From Candidatus Thorarchaeota archaeon (lineage in GTDB: Archaea > Asgardarchaeota > Thorarchaeia > Thorarchaeales > Thorarchaeaceae), in the NCBI GenBank assembly GCA_016839345.1, contig JAEOUL010000290.1:1-28628 (forward strand): DNA of 28,628 nucleotides, written 5' to 3'. Both the position numbers and the translations under genes were made by a program. Of the stretch, positions 1 to 7,929 are shown one piece after another. Each line of letters begins with the position of its first letter. Position 1 is the first letter of the stretch. Below the pieces are notes generated by a model that worked only from the letters and a program-made list of their open reading frames with translations, was not told where the DNA came from and searched no databases.

Positions 1-579
1 GAGGAAGAACTCTCTCTTGAGATAGAAGCTGCAATGAGGAAAGCTGGTGGTCAACTGCATGGAATACGTGCAGCAGTACTTTCAGGAGAAAATGCACAGC
101 TTCCATTTGTTCAACCAGGAGCTGGTCGAATCAATAGCAATGACCTTGTAGTTTTGGACATGATAGTAAGTCATTCAGGATATTTTTGTGAAGTTGCGAG
201 GACAATTCATCTTGGTCGTCCATCCAAAAAACAACGAAAGTTGTTTGATTACGTTGTGAACGCTAGAAAAGTCATGGAGAAACAAATTCGTCCTAGAACA
301 TCAGTTAAGGAAGTAGCTGAGAAGGTAATGAAGAAACTCGGAAGGAGCTTCCCATCAGACATCCTCATTCAACCATTTGGAAATTCAATTGGACTGGATT
401 TACATGAACCACCATATTTGACAGTAGATAGTCGACAATCATTGACAAATAATATGGTGTTCTCAATTCATCCTACAGCATATGTTGAAGGCGTAGGTAC
501 TGCAAAGATCGCTGACATTGTTATGATAACTCAAGATGGGTGTAGGAACTTGACAACTCTCGCTCAAGAAACGATGTGA
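1..579 (+). CDS. M24-fold (Xaa-Pro peptidase-like) protein, C-terminal part, probably catalytically inactive
   Basis: The reading frame is open from base 1, so the gene begins upstream and only about 192 C-terminal residues are visible. The order of conserved blocks is that of the M24 'pita-bread' fold: VLDMIVSHSGYFCEVARTIHLG, then FGNSIGLDLHEPP, then FSIHPTAYVEG, then a KIADIVMIT strand. In active M24 peptidases five metal ligands (Asp, Asp, His, Glu, Glu) sit in these blocks. Here the second Asp is Glu (CEVART), the GHG histidine is Asn (GNSIG), the first Glu is His (SIHP) and the last Glu is Ala (KIAD). The fold is therefore recognisable, but a dinuclear metal site is unlikely. It may be a non-peptidase binding protein, as is known for other members of this fold. 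Its stop codon directly abuts the convergent gamma-CA-like gene. Confidence 0.75.
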   Translation, partial: EEELSLEIEAAMRKAGGQLHGIRAAVLSGENAQLPFVQPGAGRINSNDLVVLDMIVSHSGYFCEVARTIHLGRPSKKQRKLFDYVVNARKVMEKQIRPRTSVKEVAEKVMKKLGRSFPSDILIQPFGNSIGLDLHEPPYLTVDSRQSLTNNMVFSIHPTAYVEGVGTAKIADIVMITQDGCRNLTTLAQETM

Positions 580-1110
580 TTACTGGTTCTGCCATCTTTT
601 TAACTTTAGAAACACCTGAGTGATTGTGTCTGCTCTGCTTGTATGCTTTTCTATCTCCTCTCTCGTCACTTCGCGAATCTGTGCAGCTGGAGCTCCTGAA
701 TTTAGTGTCCTTGGAGGGATTACAATATTCGGAGGAACAATACTTCCAGGTGCTAATGAAACACCTTCTCCTAGGGTGGCTCCATCAAACACAACAGTAC
801 CCTCACCGATGTTTACACTGTCACCCACGTACACACCATGGATAACTGAAGCTGTGGATATGATTACATTATTACCAATAATTGCTGGATTGTCTTCATT
901 GTGTGCATGTATCACAACACTATCTTGAACACACGTATTCTCACCTATACGTACTGATGTCTGATCACCCCGAATGACAGCACCTGGCCATACACTACTG
1001 CCCGGACCAATTTCTACATCGCCCACAACAGTTGCCAATGGGCTGACAAAAGCCTGGCGATCAATCTTAGGACTCTTATCACCAAAAGGTAGTATCGGCA
1101 CTTGTAGCAC
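580..1110 (-). CDS. Gamma-carbonic anhydrase-like left-handed beta-helix protein
   Basis: This 176-residue protein is built of hexapeptide repeats (for example VVGDVEIGPGSSVWPGAVIRGD and YVGDSVNIGEGTVV), the signature of a left-handed beta-helix. Its length and the C-terminal helix match the gamma-CA/YrdA/PaaY family, whose trimers bind zinc through three histidines between subunits. Histidines at positions 68/70 (VVIHAH) and 91 (VIHG) are present. The histidine of the usual IGHG motif is replaced: the segment reads ISTASVIHG, with Thr86 at that position. Carbonic anhydrase activity is therefore doubtful; an acyltransferase-like or scaffolding role is possible. The start is GTG at 1110, the only start codon between the in-frame upstream stop (about 1142) and the first repeat. 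It follows two thioredoxin genes on the same strand but has its own TATA-like box. Confidence 0.82.
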   Translation of the reverse strand: MLQVPILPFGDKSPKIDRQAFVSPLATVVGDVEIGPGSSVWPGAVIRGDQTSVRIGENTCVQDSVVIHAHNEDNPAIIGNNVIISTASVIHGVYVGDSVNIGEGTVVFDGATLGEGVSLAPGSIVPPNIVIPPRTLNSGAPAAQIREVTREEIEKHTSRADTITQVFLKLKRWQNQ

Positions 1111-1143
1111 CTCTATGTTGTATAGATTATTCCAGCTTCGCAG

Positions 1144-1154
1144 TCATATAAAAC
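1144..1154 (-). promoter_or_regulatory. TATA-like box for the gamma-CA-like gene
   Basis: On the minus strand this reads GTTTTATATGA, centred about 38 bases upstream of the GTG start at 1110. An archaeal transcript starting about 25 bases downstream would have a leader of roughly 12 bases. It lies in the 60-base gap after the thioredoxin gene at 1171-1593, so the gene may be transcribed independently. Confidence 0.45.
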
Positions 1155-1170
1155 ATAATGTGACTTCTGT

Positions 1171-1593
1171 TTATGCTTTCCTCAAAAGAGAACTGATTAC
1201 ATCTTCATAGTGCTCTAATGGTCTTAGTCCAATCAAACGATCAACAGATTGGGTATTTCCTGTTCTAGAATTATGAAGTTGATAACTAGCAGGTTTTCCA
1301 TCAAAGAACAACATAACACACGGAATGGCGTGAATATTGTAATCTATCGCAAAATTAGGATGTTCCTGCGTGTTCAATTTCAAAAATTTCACGTCGGGGT
1401 TATCAGAATATTTTTGCTCAAGCTCTTCAAGTATTGGTCCAAGTGCTTTGCAAGGTCCACACCAGGGTGCCCATGCTTCAACAAAGAGAAGCCTAGTTTC
1501 TGATATCATTCGGTCCACAATTTCAGGGGACACATTTTCGACCATGACACGAGGCCTGTTTTTGGGGGCTATATCTCTTACTAAACAAGTCAT
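1171..1593 (-). CDS. Thioredoxin-family protein
   Basis: This 140-residue thioredoxin-fold protein carries the redox motif WCGPC (Cys45, Cys48) after strand LLFVEAWAP, and the cis-proline element HAIPCVMLFFDG, both diagnostic of thioredoxins. These proteins reduce protein disulfides in the cytoplasm. The first 17 residues (MTCLVRDIAPKNRPRV) are extra compared with a minimal thioredoxin, so Met17 is an alternative start. It lies 71 bases downstream of a second thioredoxin on the same strand, suggesting co-transcription. A Cys just after the cis-Pro (IPC) is less common than Thr/Ser/Val there. The sequence does not tell which reductase or client it uses. Confidence 0.9.
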   Translation of the reverse strand: MTCLVRDIAPKNRPRVMVENVSPEIVDRMISETRLLFVEAWAPWCGPCKALGPILEELEQKYSDNPDVKFLKLNTQEHPNFAIDYNIHAIPCVMLFFDGKPASYQLHNSRTGNTQSVDRLIGLRPLEHYEDVISSLLRKA

Positions 1594-1664
1594 CCATTAT
1601 CGATTAAAAAGAAGATACCATGGCAGAAGGGAGTTCATCCCCTCTCCATGTTGAAACTACTTGA

Positions 1665-2048
1665 TTAAGTAGCTTCTTCAGCAAGAAGATTCTCGGCGAT
1701 TTGGTCATAAACTTCTGGTGGCATCACGCCAACCAGCTTGTCCATCTTTTGACCCGAACCGTCGTCAAAGATTACTCTTTTACCTTCGGAGTAAACTAAA
1801 ACGCTGGGAACTCCAGTGATCTGGTTGTTTATGCTGAATTCACGGTTCTGATCCACATCTATCTTTACTACTTTCAAACCTCTTTCTTTGTACTTCTCTT
1901 GTACTTCTTCAAGTATCGGGCTTAATGTTCGACAAGGCCCACACCAAGTGGCCCATGCATCTACGAATACTACTTTGTAATCAGAGATTATCTGTGAAAG
2001 GTCCTCTGAATTAATATCGTCAACCATATTGTCTACAACTCCCGTCAC
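1665..2048 (-). CDS. Thioredoxin
   Basis: This 127-residue thioredoxin has the active site WCGPC (Cys36, Cys39), the strand VVFVDAWATW before it and the cis-Pro segment TGVPSVLVYSEGKRV. Its length and layout are those of a classical thioredoxin. The GTG start at 2048 lies about 33-39 bases from a TATA-like element, consistent with a very short leader; ATG at codon 8 (MVDD) is an alternative. It differs enough from the neighbouring thioredoxin (C-terminus, cis-Pro context) that this is an old paralogous pair rather than a recent duplication. A perfect 7-base inverted repeat lies between the TATA box and the start, where a repressor could act. Confidence 0.93.
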   Translation of the reverse strand: MTGVVDNMVDDINSEDLSQIISDYKVVFVDAWATWCGPCRTLSPILEEVQEKYKERGLKVVKIDVDQNREFSINNQITGVPSVLVYSEGKRVIFDDGSGQKMDKLVGVMPPEVYDQIAENLLAEEAT

Positions 2049-2056
2049 CGGGTCGG

Positions 2057-2087
2057 TTGTGCAATCTCAATGCACAATCGTTATAAG
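2057..2087 (-). promoter_or_regulatory. Promoter with candidate operator (inverted repeat) upstream of thioredoxin
   Basis: The inverted repeat has arms TTGTGCA (2057-2063) and TGCACAA (2071-2077), a perfect 7-base match with a 7-base spacer. Immediately upstream for the minus-strand gene is CTTATAA (2081-2087), a TATA-like box placing the transcription start at about 2057, inside the repeat. A further TTGTGC copy lies at 2090-2095. Binding between TATA and start is a typical repressor arrangement in archaea; the regulator is unknown. The element also sits between divergent genes and could affect the helicase operon. Confidence 0.4.
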
Positions 2088-2182
2088 CCTTGTGCTATGA
2101 GCCTACAACCTTTTCAATCTTTGTCAGTGCTAAAGTTTGATAAGCGGTGGTCATTGGACTTCCTGAGTTCTTGGTGATTATC

Positions 2183-4819
2183 GTGCCTGTACTCCATTGT
2201 CCGACATGCGGTTCCCGATTGGATATTAGAAAAGGCGGGGGCATCTGGACAGTTCTCTGCAGCTCGTGTGCTGTGGAGATTTCAGTAGGTGGACCGAAGA
2301 CTGACCTTTTTGATGCCTATGAAGCATACGTATCACAGACCAAGTCAGGAATAGCTCCAAAGACTGATTATAGAAAAAGGAAATACCTTGGGTCTGGAGT
2401 TGATACACCAAGAGCGAGAAAGCGAAAGAGAGACGAGGATTCCCGCGTACAATCTGTAGAGGAGATAAAGCAATTTGTCAATGCTGGGGGTGCAGATCTT
2501 GACAATTTATCGGATTCTCTCCAGAAGCTCTTATCTCGTGGTAGGGATTATTTGGTCCAGTATAGGTTTCTCCCAGCTACAGACGCTGAATATGGGATAG
2601 ATGTCAAAAAACTCAACATTCCTACCCGGTTAAAGGACCATCTTCATGATCGCGGTATTTCTAAACTCTACAGATTTCAGGAGGAATCCTATTCTGCGAT
2701 TGAAAATGGCGAGAATGTTGTGATTGCTGCACCAACAGGACAAGGAAAGACAGAGGGCTTCATTCTGCCAATCATAAGACAACTCCTATTGGCAGTTCAA
2801 GAGTCATTCGAGAATCCAGGAGTTCGTGCATTGTTAATCTATCCTACAAAAGCATTGGCTCGGGACCAGTATGATAAGATCAAACAGATGTGTGAAACTT
2901 CCAATCTGACTGTGGCAATCTTTGATGGTGATGTATCTCAGAATGCAAGACAAAAGATGTATGAGCGTCCACCTGATATCCTTCTGACCAACCCTGATGT
3001 TCTGCATTATCACCTAGGGTGGAACCAATCCCAATTGGCTCCTATGTTGCACAGAGTACGTTTTGTGGTTCTAGATGAGATACATCTTTACACAGGTTCT
3101 ATGGGCGCTAACGTACATCACATCCTTAAACGACTAGAACTGGAGTCTGGAAGTTTTCAAAAGGTGGGGGCATCTGCAACAATCTCAAATCCGAAAGAGT
3201 TTGCAGAAATCCTCTTTGATTGCGAAGTGCAATTAGTGGAGTCAGACACAGCGAAAAGAGGTCCAGTACATTTCTTGATGTATTACCCAGGGATGCGGAG
3301 TAAATACAGTATGATTGTTGATCTTGTTGGTCAACTTCGAGCTGGTAATTTCAAGACCCTTGTTTTCGGGAACACGCATACTGAAGCTGAAGTCTTGAAC
3401 ATGCTCATCTCAGACACGGGAGTCAAATCAATGGTCCATCGAGCTGGCTTGTCAAAGAAATATCGGGGAGATGTCGAGGATAAGTTCCGATCTGGAGAAT
3501 TGCCAGTCATAGTTTCAACTCCGACCCTTGAACTAGGGATTGACATCGGTGATTTGAACAGTGTTGTAAGTATGATTGTTTCTATCACTCGTTTGACGCA
3601 GCGTGTAGGTCGTGCTGGACGAAAGGGTCAGGAGAGTGTAGCTATTCTTGCTCTTCGGGAGAATGATCCAATCTCTTCTTTCTACAGGCATCAGCCTGAC
3701 AAGTACTTCACAGATATTGATGCGGCCTATACCGAACCCGAGAATGAGATCGTAGGCTACTATCAGCTGATAGCTGCAGCACTGAGTGGGAAACTGAACA
3801 CGAACGATTTCTCACGTCACCTCGAGATCATCGAGAAACTCGAGAATGATGGACTTGTTCAAATCCAACAAGATGGAAAGGTTCGAATCATCGATTTTGA
3901 AAAAGCCCAGAAGAGCTGGCGAGGATACAGCATTAGAGGTATAGGAGATACCGTGCAGATTAAATCAGGGAATAAGTCACTCGGCGAACGCTCAATGCCA
4001 ATGGCTGCTCAGGAACTTCACCCTGGGGCCATCTATTTGCATGGCGGGAAAAACTTTCTCTCAGTCGATTTCAAATATACATCTGGATTTGGTCGAGCAA
4101 CTGTTGTCCCTTTTGCAGACCGGAGTGCTCATACTAAACCTCTCTATTCCACTATGCCCCGGATCATTGACATCGTTGAAAAAAGTAAGATTCTGGGTCT
4201 CAATGCTGTCTATTGTACATTAGAAATGACCCAGACTGTTGAAGGCTTTGTTAAGAAGGCAACACGCACTGGACGTGTTCTTGGTCGATCTAGTCTGGCA
4301 ACTCCATTAGTATACAAATATCGAACAAGAGGCTTTGCCTTTACTGCACCCGAGCCTACAAGTGCTGTCAACGACTACATATCTGGGAAACTAGGTTCAT
4401 TTAAGGGTGCAAAGATGGGGCCGGGTTTACTCTATGGTGGATCTTTTCATGCACTGGAACATGTGGTAATTGAATCGAGCGACATGCTCACTGGTGGTGG
4501 GACAAGAGAGATTGGTGGCGTATCTATGGGTGATTCTGGAATCATCTTCGTATACGACGGAAGTCCTGGAGGTAACGGCGCATCAAAGCTACTCTTCACG
4601 AAATTGGATGAAGCATTCAGAAGAGCCAAGACTATTCTCGAGAAATGTGATTGTAAGACCTTAGATGGGTGCCCACTGTGCACCTATTCATATAACTGTG
4701 GGAACAACAATAGTCCATTGTTTAAGTTAGGGGCATTAGAAAGTATCAAACGTATCCTTGACAAGGTGGAAACCACTGTTGATACTGAAGGGTATGCAGG
4801 ATTTGAACCACTTGTGTGA
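2183..4819 (+). CDS. DEAD/DEAH-box helicase with DUF1998 (MrfA/Hrq1-like)
   Basis: A superfamily 2 ATP-dependent DNA helicase of about 878 residues. It starts with a zinc-ribbon (CPTC at 6-9, CSSC at 26-29) and a basic linker. Helicase motifs follow: Walker A APTGQGKTE (Lys189), DEIH (Asp298), GASAT, TPTLELGIDIG and RVGRAGRKG (from Arg474). The C-terminal DUF1998 region carries a cysteine cluster at 822, 824, 830, 833 and 838 (CDC, CPLC, then C), as in MrfA and Hrq1 relatives, which unwind DNA 3'-5' and act in repair of crosslinked or mitomycin-damaged DNA. The GTG at 2183 is preferred because GGTGAT lies just upstream and the protein then begins at the zinc-ribbon; GTG at 2147 is also in frame. 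It is followed after 11 bases by the archaeosine genes. The DNA repair role is inferred from the family. Confidence 0.88.
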   Translation: MPVLHCPTCGSRLDIRKGGGIWTVLCSSCAVEISVGGPKTDLFDAYEAYVSQTKSGIAPKTDYRKRKYLGSGVDTPRARKRKRDEDSRVQSVEEIKQFVNAGGADLDNLSDSLQKLLSRGRDYLVQYRFLPATDAEYGIDVKKLNIPTRLKDHLHDRGISKLYRFQEESYSAIENGENVVIAAPTGQGKTEGFILPIIRQLLLAVQESFENPGVRALLIYPTKALARDQYDKIKQMCETSNLTVAIFDGDVSQNARQKMYERPPDILLTNPDVLHYHLGWNQSQLAPMLHRVRFVVLDEIHLYTGSMGANVHHILKRLELESGSFQKVGASATISNPKEFAEILFDCEVQLVESDTAKRGPVHFLMYYPGMRSKYSMIVDLVGQLRAGNFKTLVFGNTHTEAEVLNMLISDTGVKSMVHRAGLSKKYRGDVEDKFRSGELPVIVSTPTLELGIDIGDLNSVVSMIVSITRLTQRVGRAGRKGQESVAILALRENDPISSFYRHQPDKYFTDIDAAYTEPENEIVGYYQLIAAALSGKLNTNDFSRHLEIIEKLENDGLVQIQQDGKVRIIDFEKAQKSWRGYSIRGIGDTVQIKSGNKSLGERSMPMAAQELHPGAIYLHGGKNFLSVDFKYTSGFGRATVVPFADRSAHTKPLYSTMPRIIDIVEKSKILGLNAVYCTLEMTQTVEGFVKKATRTGRVLGRSSLATPLVYKYRTRGFAFTAPEPTSAVNDYISGKLGSFKGAKMGPGLLYGGSFHALEHVVIESSDMLTGGGTREIGGVSMGDSGIIFVYDGSPGGNGASKLLFTKLDEAFRRAKTILEKCDCKTLDGCPLCTYSYNCGNNNSPLFKLGALESIKRILDKVETTVDTEGYAGFEPLV

Positions 4820-4830
4820 GGTGACTAAGA

Positions 4831-6762
4831 ATGGCTGAGTTTCGTGTTGGTCGTGGACATGATGGTCCTGCTCGTGTTGGAGAGTTCCTGTTGAAGGACA
4901 CCTCGTATACAACACCGCTCTTGACATTCCATGACATTTCCACCAATTCCATTATTGGCTCGGGCACCCTTGGAAGGGATATACCTCTATCAGAACAACC
5001 AGTGATAGTTACTTTACCCTTCGTAAGTAATATAGATGAATTATCATTAGACAAAATTCGTGATTCTGACGTATTTCTGCTACCCTCTCTGTTGTCATTT
5101 GGTTCACTTACGCCCAACACCCCCGAATTAATCCTCGACTACCAATCGCAGGCTCTCATGAGTTTGAAATCATATATCGAACCACCAAGAGCAGTTTTAC
5201 GAGTCCCTCCTGAGATTTCTCCTGAGTCTTTTTCGAAAAAGATCTCTAACTTCCTGGAAACTGGTATCATTGGTGCTGCCTTTGTCTTCAATGGTCAACT
5301 AGGTCCACAAGATTCGGGTTCATTTCAGCTTAGAAGCCAACTTCCTTTATCAATGATGGCTCTTGCATTGGGTCGGATTACGCCAGGTCTGATACCCCTA
5401 CTCCACTATTTTGGATTTGATGTAATTGATGTGAACTATGCACAGGAAGCTGCATTTCAGAACATAAGATTGTGGAGAAATGGGCTGGAAACTATCGAAC
5501 CAGATAAAGAACCTCGATACTGTCCATGCCCCTCCTGTTCAAACTTGAACAAAGATGAGGAAAACTACTCGAACATCATACTAGAACACAATCTAGAAAT
5601 CTATCGATCTGTTCTCTCAGAATCTGTTCAGGCTATGCGAATTGGTCGTTTAAGATGGCTGGTTGAGAGTCTAACTCATAACTCACCAGCAATGGCATCA
5701 CTATTGCGAATCGTAGATAGGGATAACTATCAATTCATTGAGGAGTTTACTTCCTCAATTGGAAATGAAACCATTCCATTGATTGGTCCTGAATCTTACA
5801 ATTCTCCTGCTGTTCGAAGATTCAGGGAAAATGTTGTCAATCGGTATACTCCACCGCGAGGAAAACAGATTGTTATACTGCTTCCTTGTTCTGCTCGAAA
5901 ACCATATTCCGACTCTAAATCCCACCGCAGATTTACAGAAGTGATTAGTACTGCATTAGGAAGTGTTCAACCTAAAGTTGCTGAAGCAGTCTTAACATCA
6001 CCACTTGGACTTGTTCCAAGAGAGTTGGAGCGTATTTTTCCAGCTGCACAGTACGATATTCCTGTAACAGGGGACTGGGATGCAGAAGAAATTGCCATTG
6101 GCGCAAAAGCTCTTTCTTCATACTTGAGTAAGTTCGACAGCTCTGCAGTTATTGTAGCACACGTTTCAGGAGGCTATCTTGACATTGTAAGAGCATCAGA
6201 ACCTGAAATCGAACAGAGTATTATCTATACCACTCATGAAGCACGTGCAACTAGTAGAGAGTCACTTGAAAAACTGCAAGAATCCCTGATGGAGCTGAGG
6301 GATGTCCTGTCTATTCAGAACGAACCCCGAACATTACTGAGAGAGATCATTACAGCTACAGCTGATTATCAATTTGGAAAAAGAGCTGGAGGCCTCCTTG
6401 TTCCAAAAGATGCCAAGCTCAAAGGTAAACCCTACAAGCTGATACTGTGCCAGATTGATGGCGAACAGGTATGCTCATACGTAGCTGAGAGTGGAACACT
6501 CTCACTTACTCTTGAAGGCGGAAAGAAACTATCTTCTCTAGGACGATACTGGGTCCGTCTAGATGTTGAAAGTGTAAAAGGCGGATCGATATTCGCAGTC
6601 GGTGTTCAAGAGGCAGATACTGCAATACGACCTGGTGACGAAGTCATTGTTATCAACAATAATAACGATGTCATCGGTGTTGGCAGAAGCGATATGTCGG
6701 GTCGAGAGATGTGTGAATTGAACTGGGGTCGTGCTGTGACCTTGAGACACAAGGTGGAATGA
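4831..6762 (+). CDS. arcS: Archaeosine synthase ArcS
   Basis: A 643-residue member of the tRNA-guanine transglycosylase-derived ArcS family. ArcS acts after the preQ0 base has been placed at position 15 of archaeal tRNA by TGT, and in characterised archaea attaches lysine to it, giving the substrate for RaSEA. The TGT-like N-terminal half keeps a zinc site: Cys231-x-Cys233-x2-Cys236 with His253 downstream. The ArcS signature PCSARKPYS (Cys353) with S-x-SH follows, then helical segments, and a C-terminal PUA RNA-binding domain (about 565-643, ending in GDEVIVINNNNDVIGVG and the last strand GRAVTLRH). The start is preceded by GAGGTGAC. The radical SAM partner lies only 9 bases downstream, which supports the pathway. 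ATG at 4831 is the natural start. Confidence 0.92.
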   Translation: MAEFRVGRGHDGPARVGEFLLKDTSYTTPLLTFHDISTNSIIGSGTLGRDIPLSEQPVIVTLPFVSNIDELSLDKIRDSDVFLLPSLLSFGSLTPNTPELILDYQSQALMSLKSYIEPPRAVLRVPPEISPESFSKKISNFLETGIIGAAFVFNGQLGPQDSGSFQLRSQLPLSMMALALGRITPGLIPLLHYFGFDVIDVNYAQEAAFQNIRLWRNGLETIEPDKEPRYCPCPSCSNLNKDEENYSNIILEHNLEIYRSVLSESVQAMRIGRLRWLVESLTHNSPAMASLLRIVDRDNYQFIEEFTSSIGNETIPLIGPESYNSPAVRRFRENVVNRYTPPRGKQIVILLPCSARKPYSDSKSHRRFTEVISTALGSVQPKVAEAVLTSPLGLVPRELERIFPAAQYDIPVTGDWDAEEIAIGAKALSSYLSKFDSSAVIVAHVSGGYLDIVRASEPEIEQSIIYTTHEARATSRESLEKLQESLMELRDVLSIQNEPRTLLREIITATADYQFGKRAGGLLVPKDAKLKGKPYKLILCQIDGEQVCSYVAESGTLSLTLEGGKKLSSLGRYWVRLDVESVKGGSIFAVGVQEADTAIRPGDEVIVINNNNDVIGVGRSDMSGREMCELNWGRAVTLRHKVE

Positions 6763-6771
6763 GGTATTGCT

Positions 6772-7854
6772 ATGGAAGAATCACTGAATCGAATTCACGC
6801 CGCTGTGCAGCAGGCAGCATTCAATGCTCGAGGTCAATCTGTTACAAGAAGAAGAAAACGAAACCCAACAAGACCCTCAGCTAAATGGATAGCACCTGCG
6901 AGAGTTGGAAGAGAAAAAGGGACCGCACTTGCGGTAGTCCTTTCAACTATCGGTTGTGCACATGCTCGTAGTGATTCCGGTGGTTGCACCATGTGCAGTT
7001 ACCTGCTCGATGGTTCTCAGAGTATGCCCTCATCAGAACAGCTTGTTGAACAATTCAGATTTTCAATTGATGATTTAGAAGGAGTGAAAGATCCTCTATC
7101 CGTGAAGATATACACAAGTGGTAGTTTTCTAGACCCTGAAGAGATACCTGCTGATGCCCGGTCTGATATCCTCAGACTCATTGCTGCAAATGAGCGAGTC
7201 CGAGAAGTGGTTTTGGAATCCAGACCAGAATATCTGAACCATACAGTTCTATCAGAGGTCAGGAGTATACTTGGTGACCGGACAATTGAGATAGGTTTGG
7301 GGCTTGAGAGTGCTAGTGATACAGTCAGAACAGTCTGTATTAACAAAGCCTTTGATATTCAAACCTTCAAAGAGAGTCTTGACATAGCCAAGAGCCATAA
7401 TATTGGTATGCGTGCGTATGTTCTCTTGAAACCACCCCTACTAACAGAACGTGACTCCTTGCTTGATGCAATTGCGACAATCCGTGCTGCACAAAACATG
7501 GGCGTGACAACGGTCTCTCTAAACCCTGTGAATATCCAGAATGATACTCTAGTTGAGAAGCTTTGGAATCGAGGAAAATACAGACCCCCATGGCTGTGGA
7601 GTGTTTTGAAAGTTCTTCGGGAAGCCAGCAGTATGTCCGATGGCTGGATGAGAGTAGTTTGTGATCCTGTAGCAGGAGGAAAGAGAAGAGGAGCTCACAA
7701 TTGTGGCAAGTGCGATACTGAGATTGTGGAGGCGATACGTGATTTCTCATTGAACCAGAATCCCGTAGTTTTAGAGAAACCATCCTGTGGGTGCTTGAAG
7801 CAATGGGAACATGTGTTGAAACATGAAGACTCTTCTCATTTGGTTCATAGATGA
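6772..7854 (+). CDS. Radical SAM enzyme RaSEA, archaeosine formation
   Basis: A 360-residue radical SAM protein. The Fe-S cluster motif is not the usual CxxxCxxC but Cys62-x9-Cys72-x2-Cys75 (CAHARSDSGGCTMC), the spacing typical of the RaSEA/TIGR01210 family. Downstream elements include KIYTSGSFLDPEEIP, VVLESRPEYL and IEIGLGLES, which match the radical SAM TIM-barrel strands. RaSEA cleaves the lysine-derived side chain of the ArcS product to give the amidine of archaeosine. A C-terminal cysteine set (HNCGKCD and CGC) may bind a metal or a second cluster. It lies 9 bases after arcS, with GAGGT as Shine-Dalgarno. The short N-terminal part is basic (RRRKR), compatible with tRNA contact. The function is inferred from the motif and the neighbour together. 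Confidence 0.9.
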   Translation: MEESLNRIHAAVQQAAFNARGQSVTRRRKRNPTRPSAKWIAPARVGREKGTALAVVLSTIGCAHARSDSGGCTMCSYLLDGSQSMPSSEQLVEQFRFSIDDLEGVKDPLSVKIYTSGSFLDPEEIPADARSDILRLIAANERVREVVLESRPEYLNHTVLSEVRSILGDRTIEIGLGLESASDTVRTVCINKAFDIQTFKESLDIAKSHNIGMRAYVLLKPPLLTERDSLLDAIATIRAAQNMGVTTVSLNPVNIQNDTLVEKLWNRGKYRPPWLWSVLKVLREASSMSDGWMRVVCDPVAGGKRRGAHNCGKCDTEIVEAIRDFSLNQNPVVLEKPSCGCLKQWEHVLKHEDSSHLVHR

Positions 7855-7876
7855 TTTCCTGACTAATGAAAAAGGT

Positions 7877-7883
7877 CTTAAAG
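7877..7883 (+). promoter_or_regulatory. TATA-like box for the small gene at 7930
   Basis: CTTAAAG lies about 50 bases before the ATG at 7930; a start about 25 bases downstream gives a leader of about 24 bases that contains GGAG (7917-7920), 9 bases before the ATG. This combination favours 7930 over the in-frame GTG at 7900. Confidence 0.4.
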
Positions 7884-7929
7884 CAAATGAGAAGCGGTCG
7901 TGTGTTCTCGGCAGATGGAGAGAAACACA

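Noticed and set aside
1594..1664. Possible terminator between the two thioredoxin genes (GGGA-gttca-TCCC)
   Set aside because: The stem is only 4 bases with no following T-run in the right direction, so it is too weak to call.
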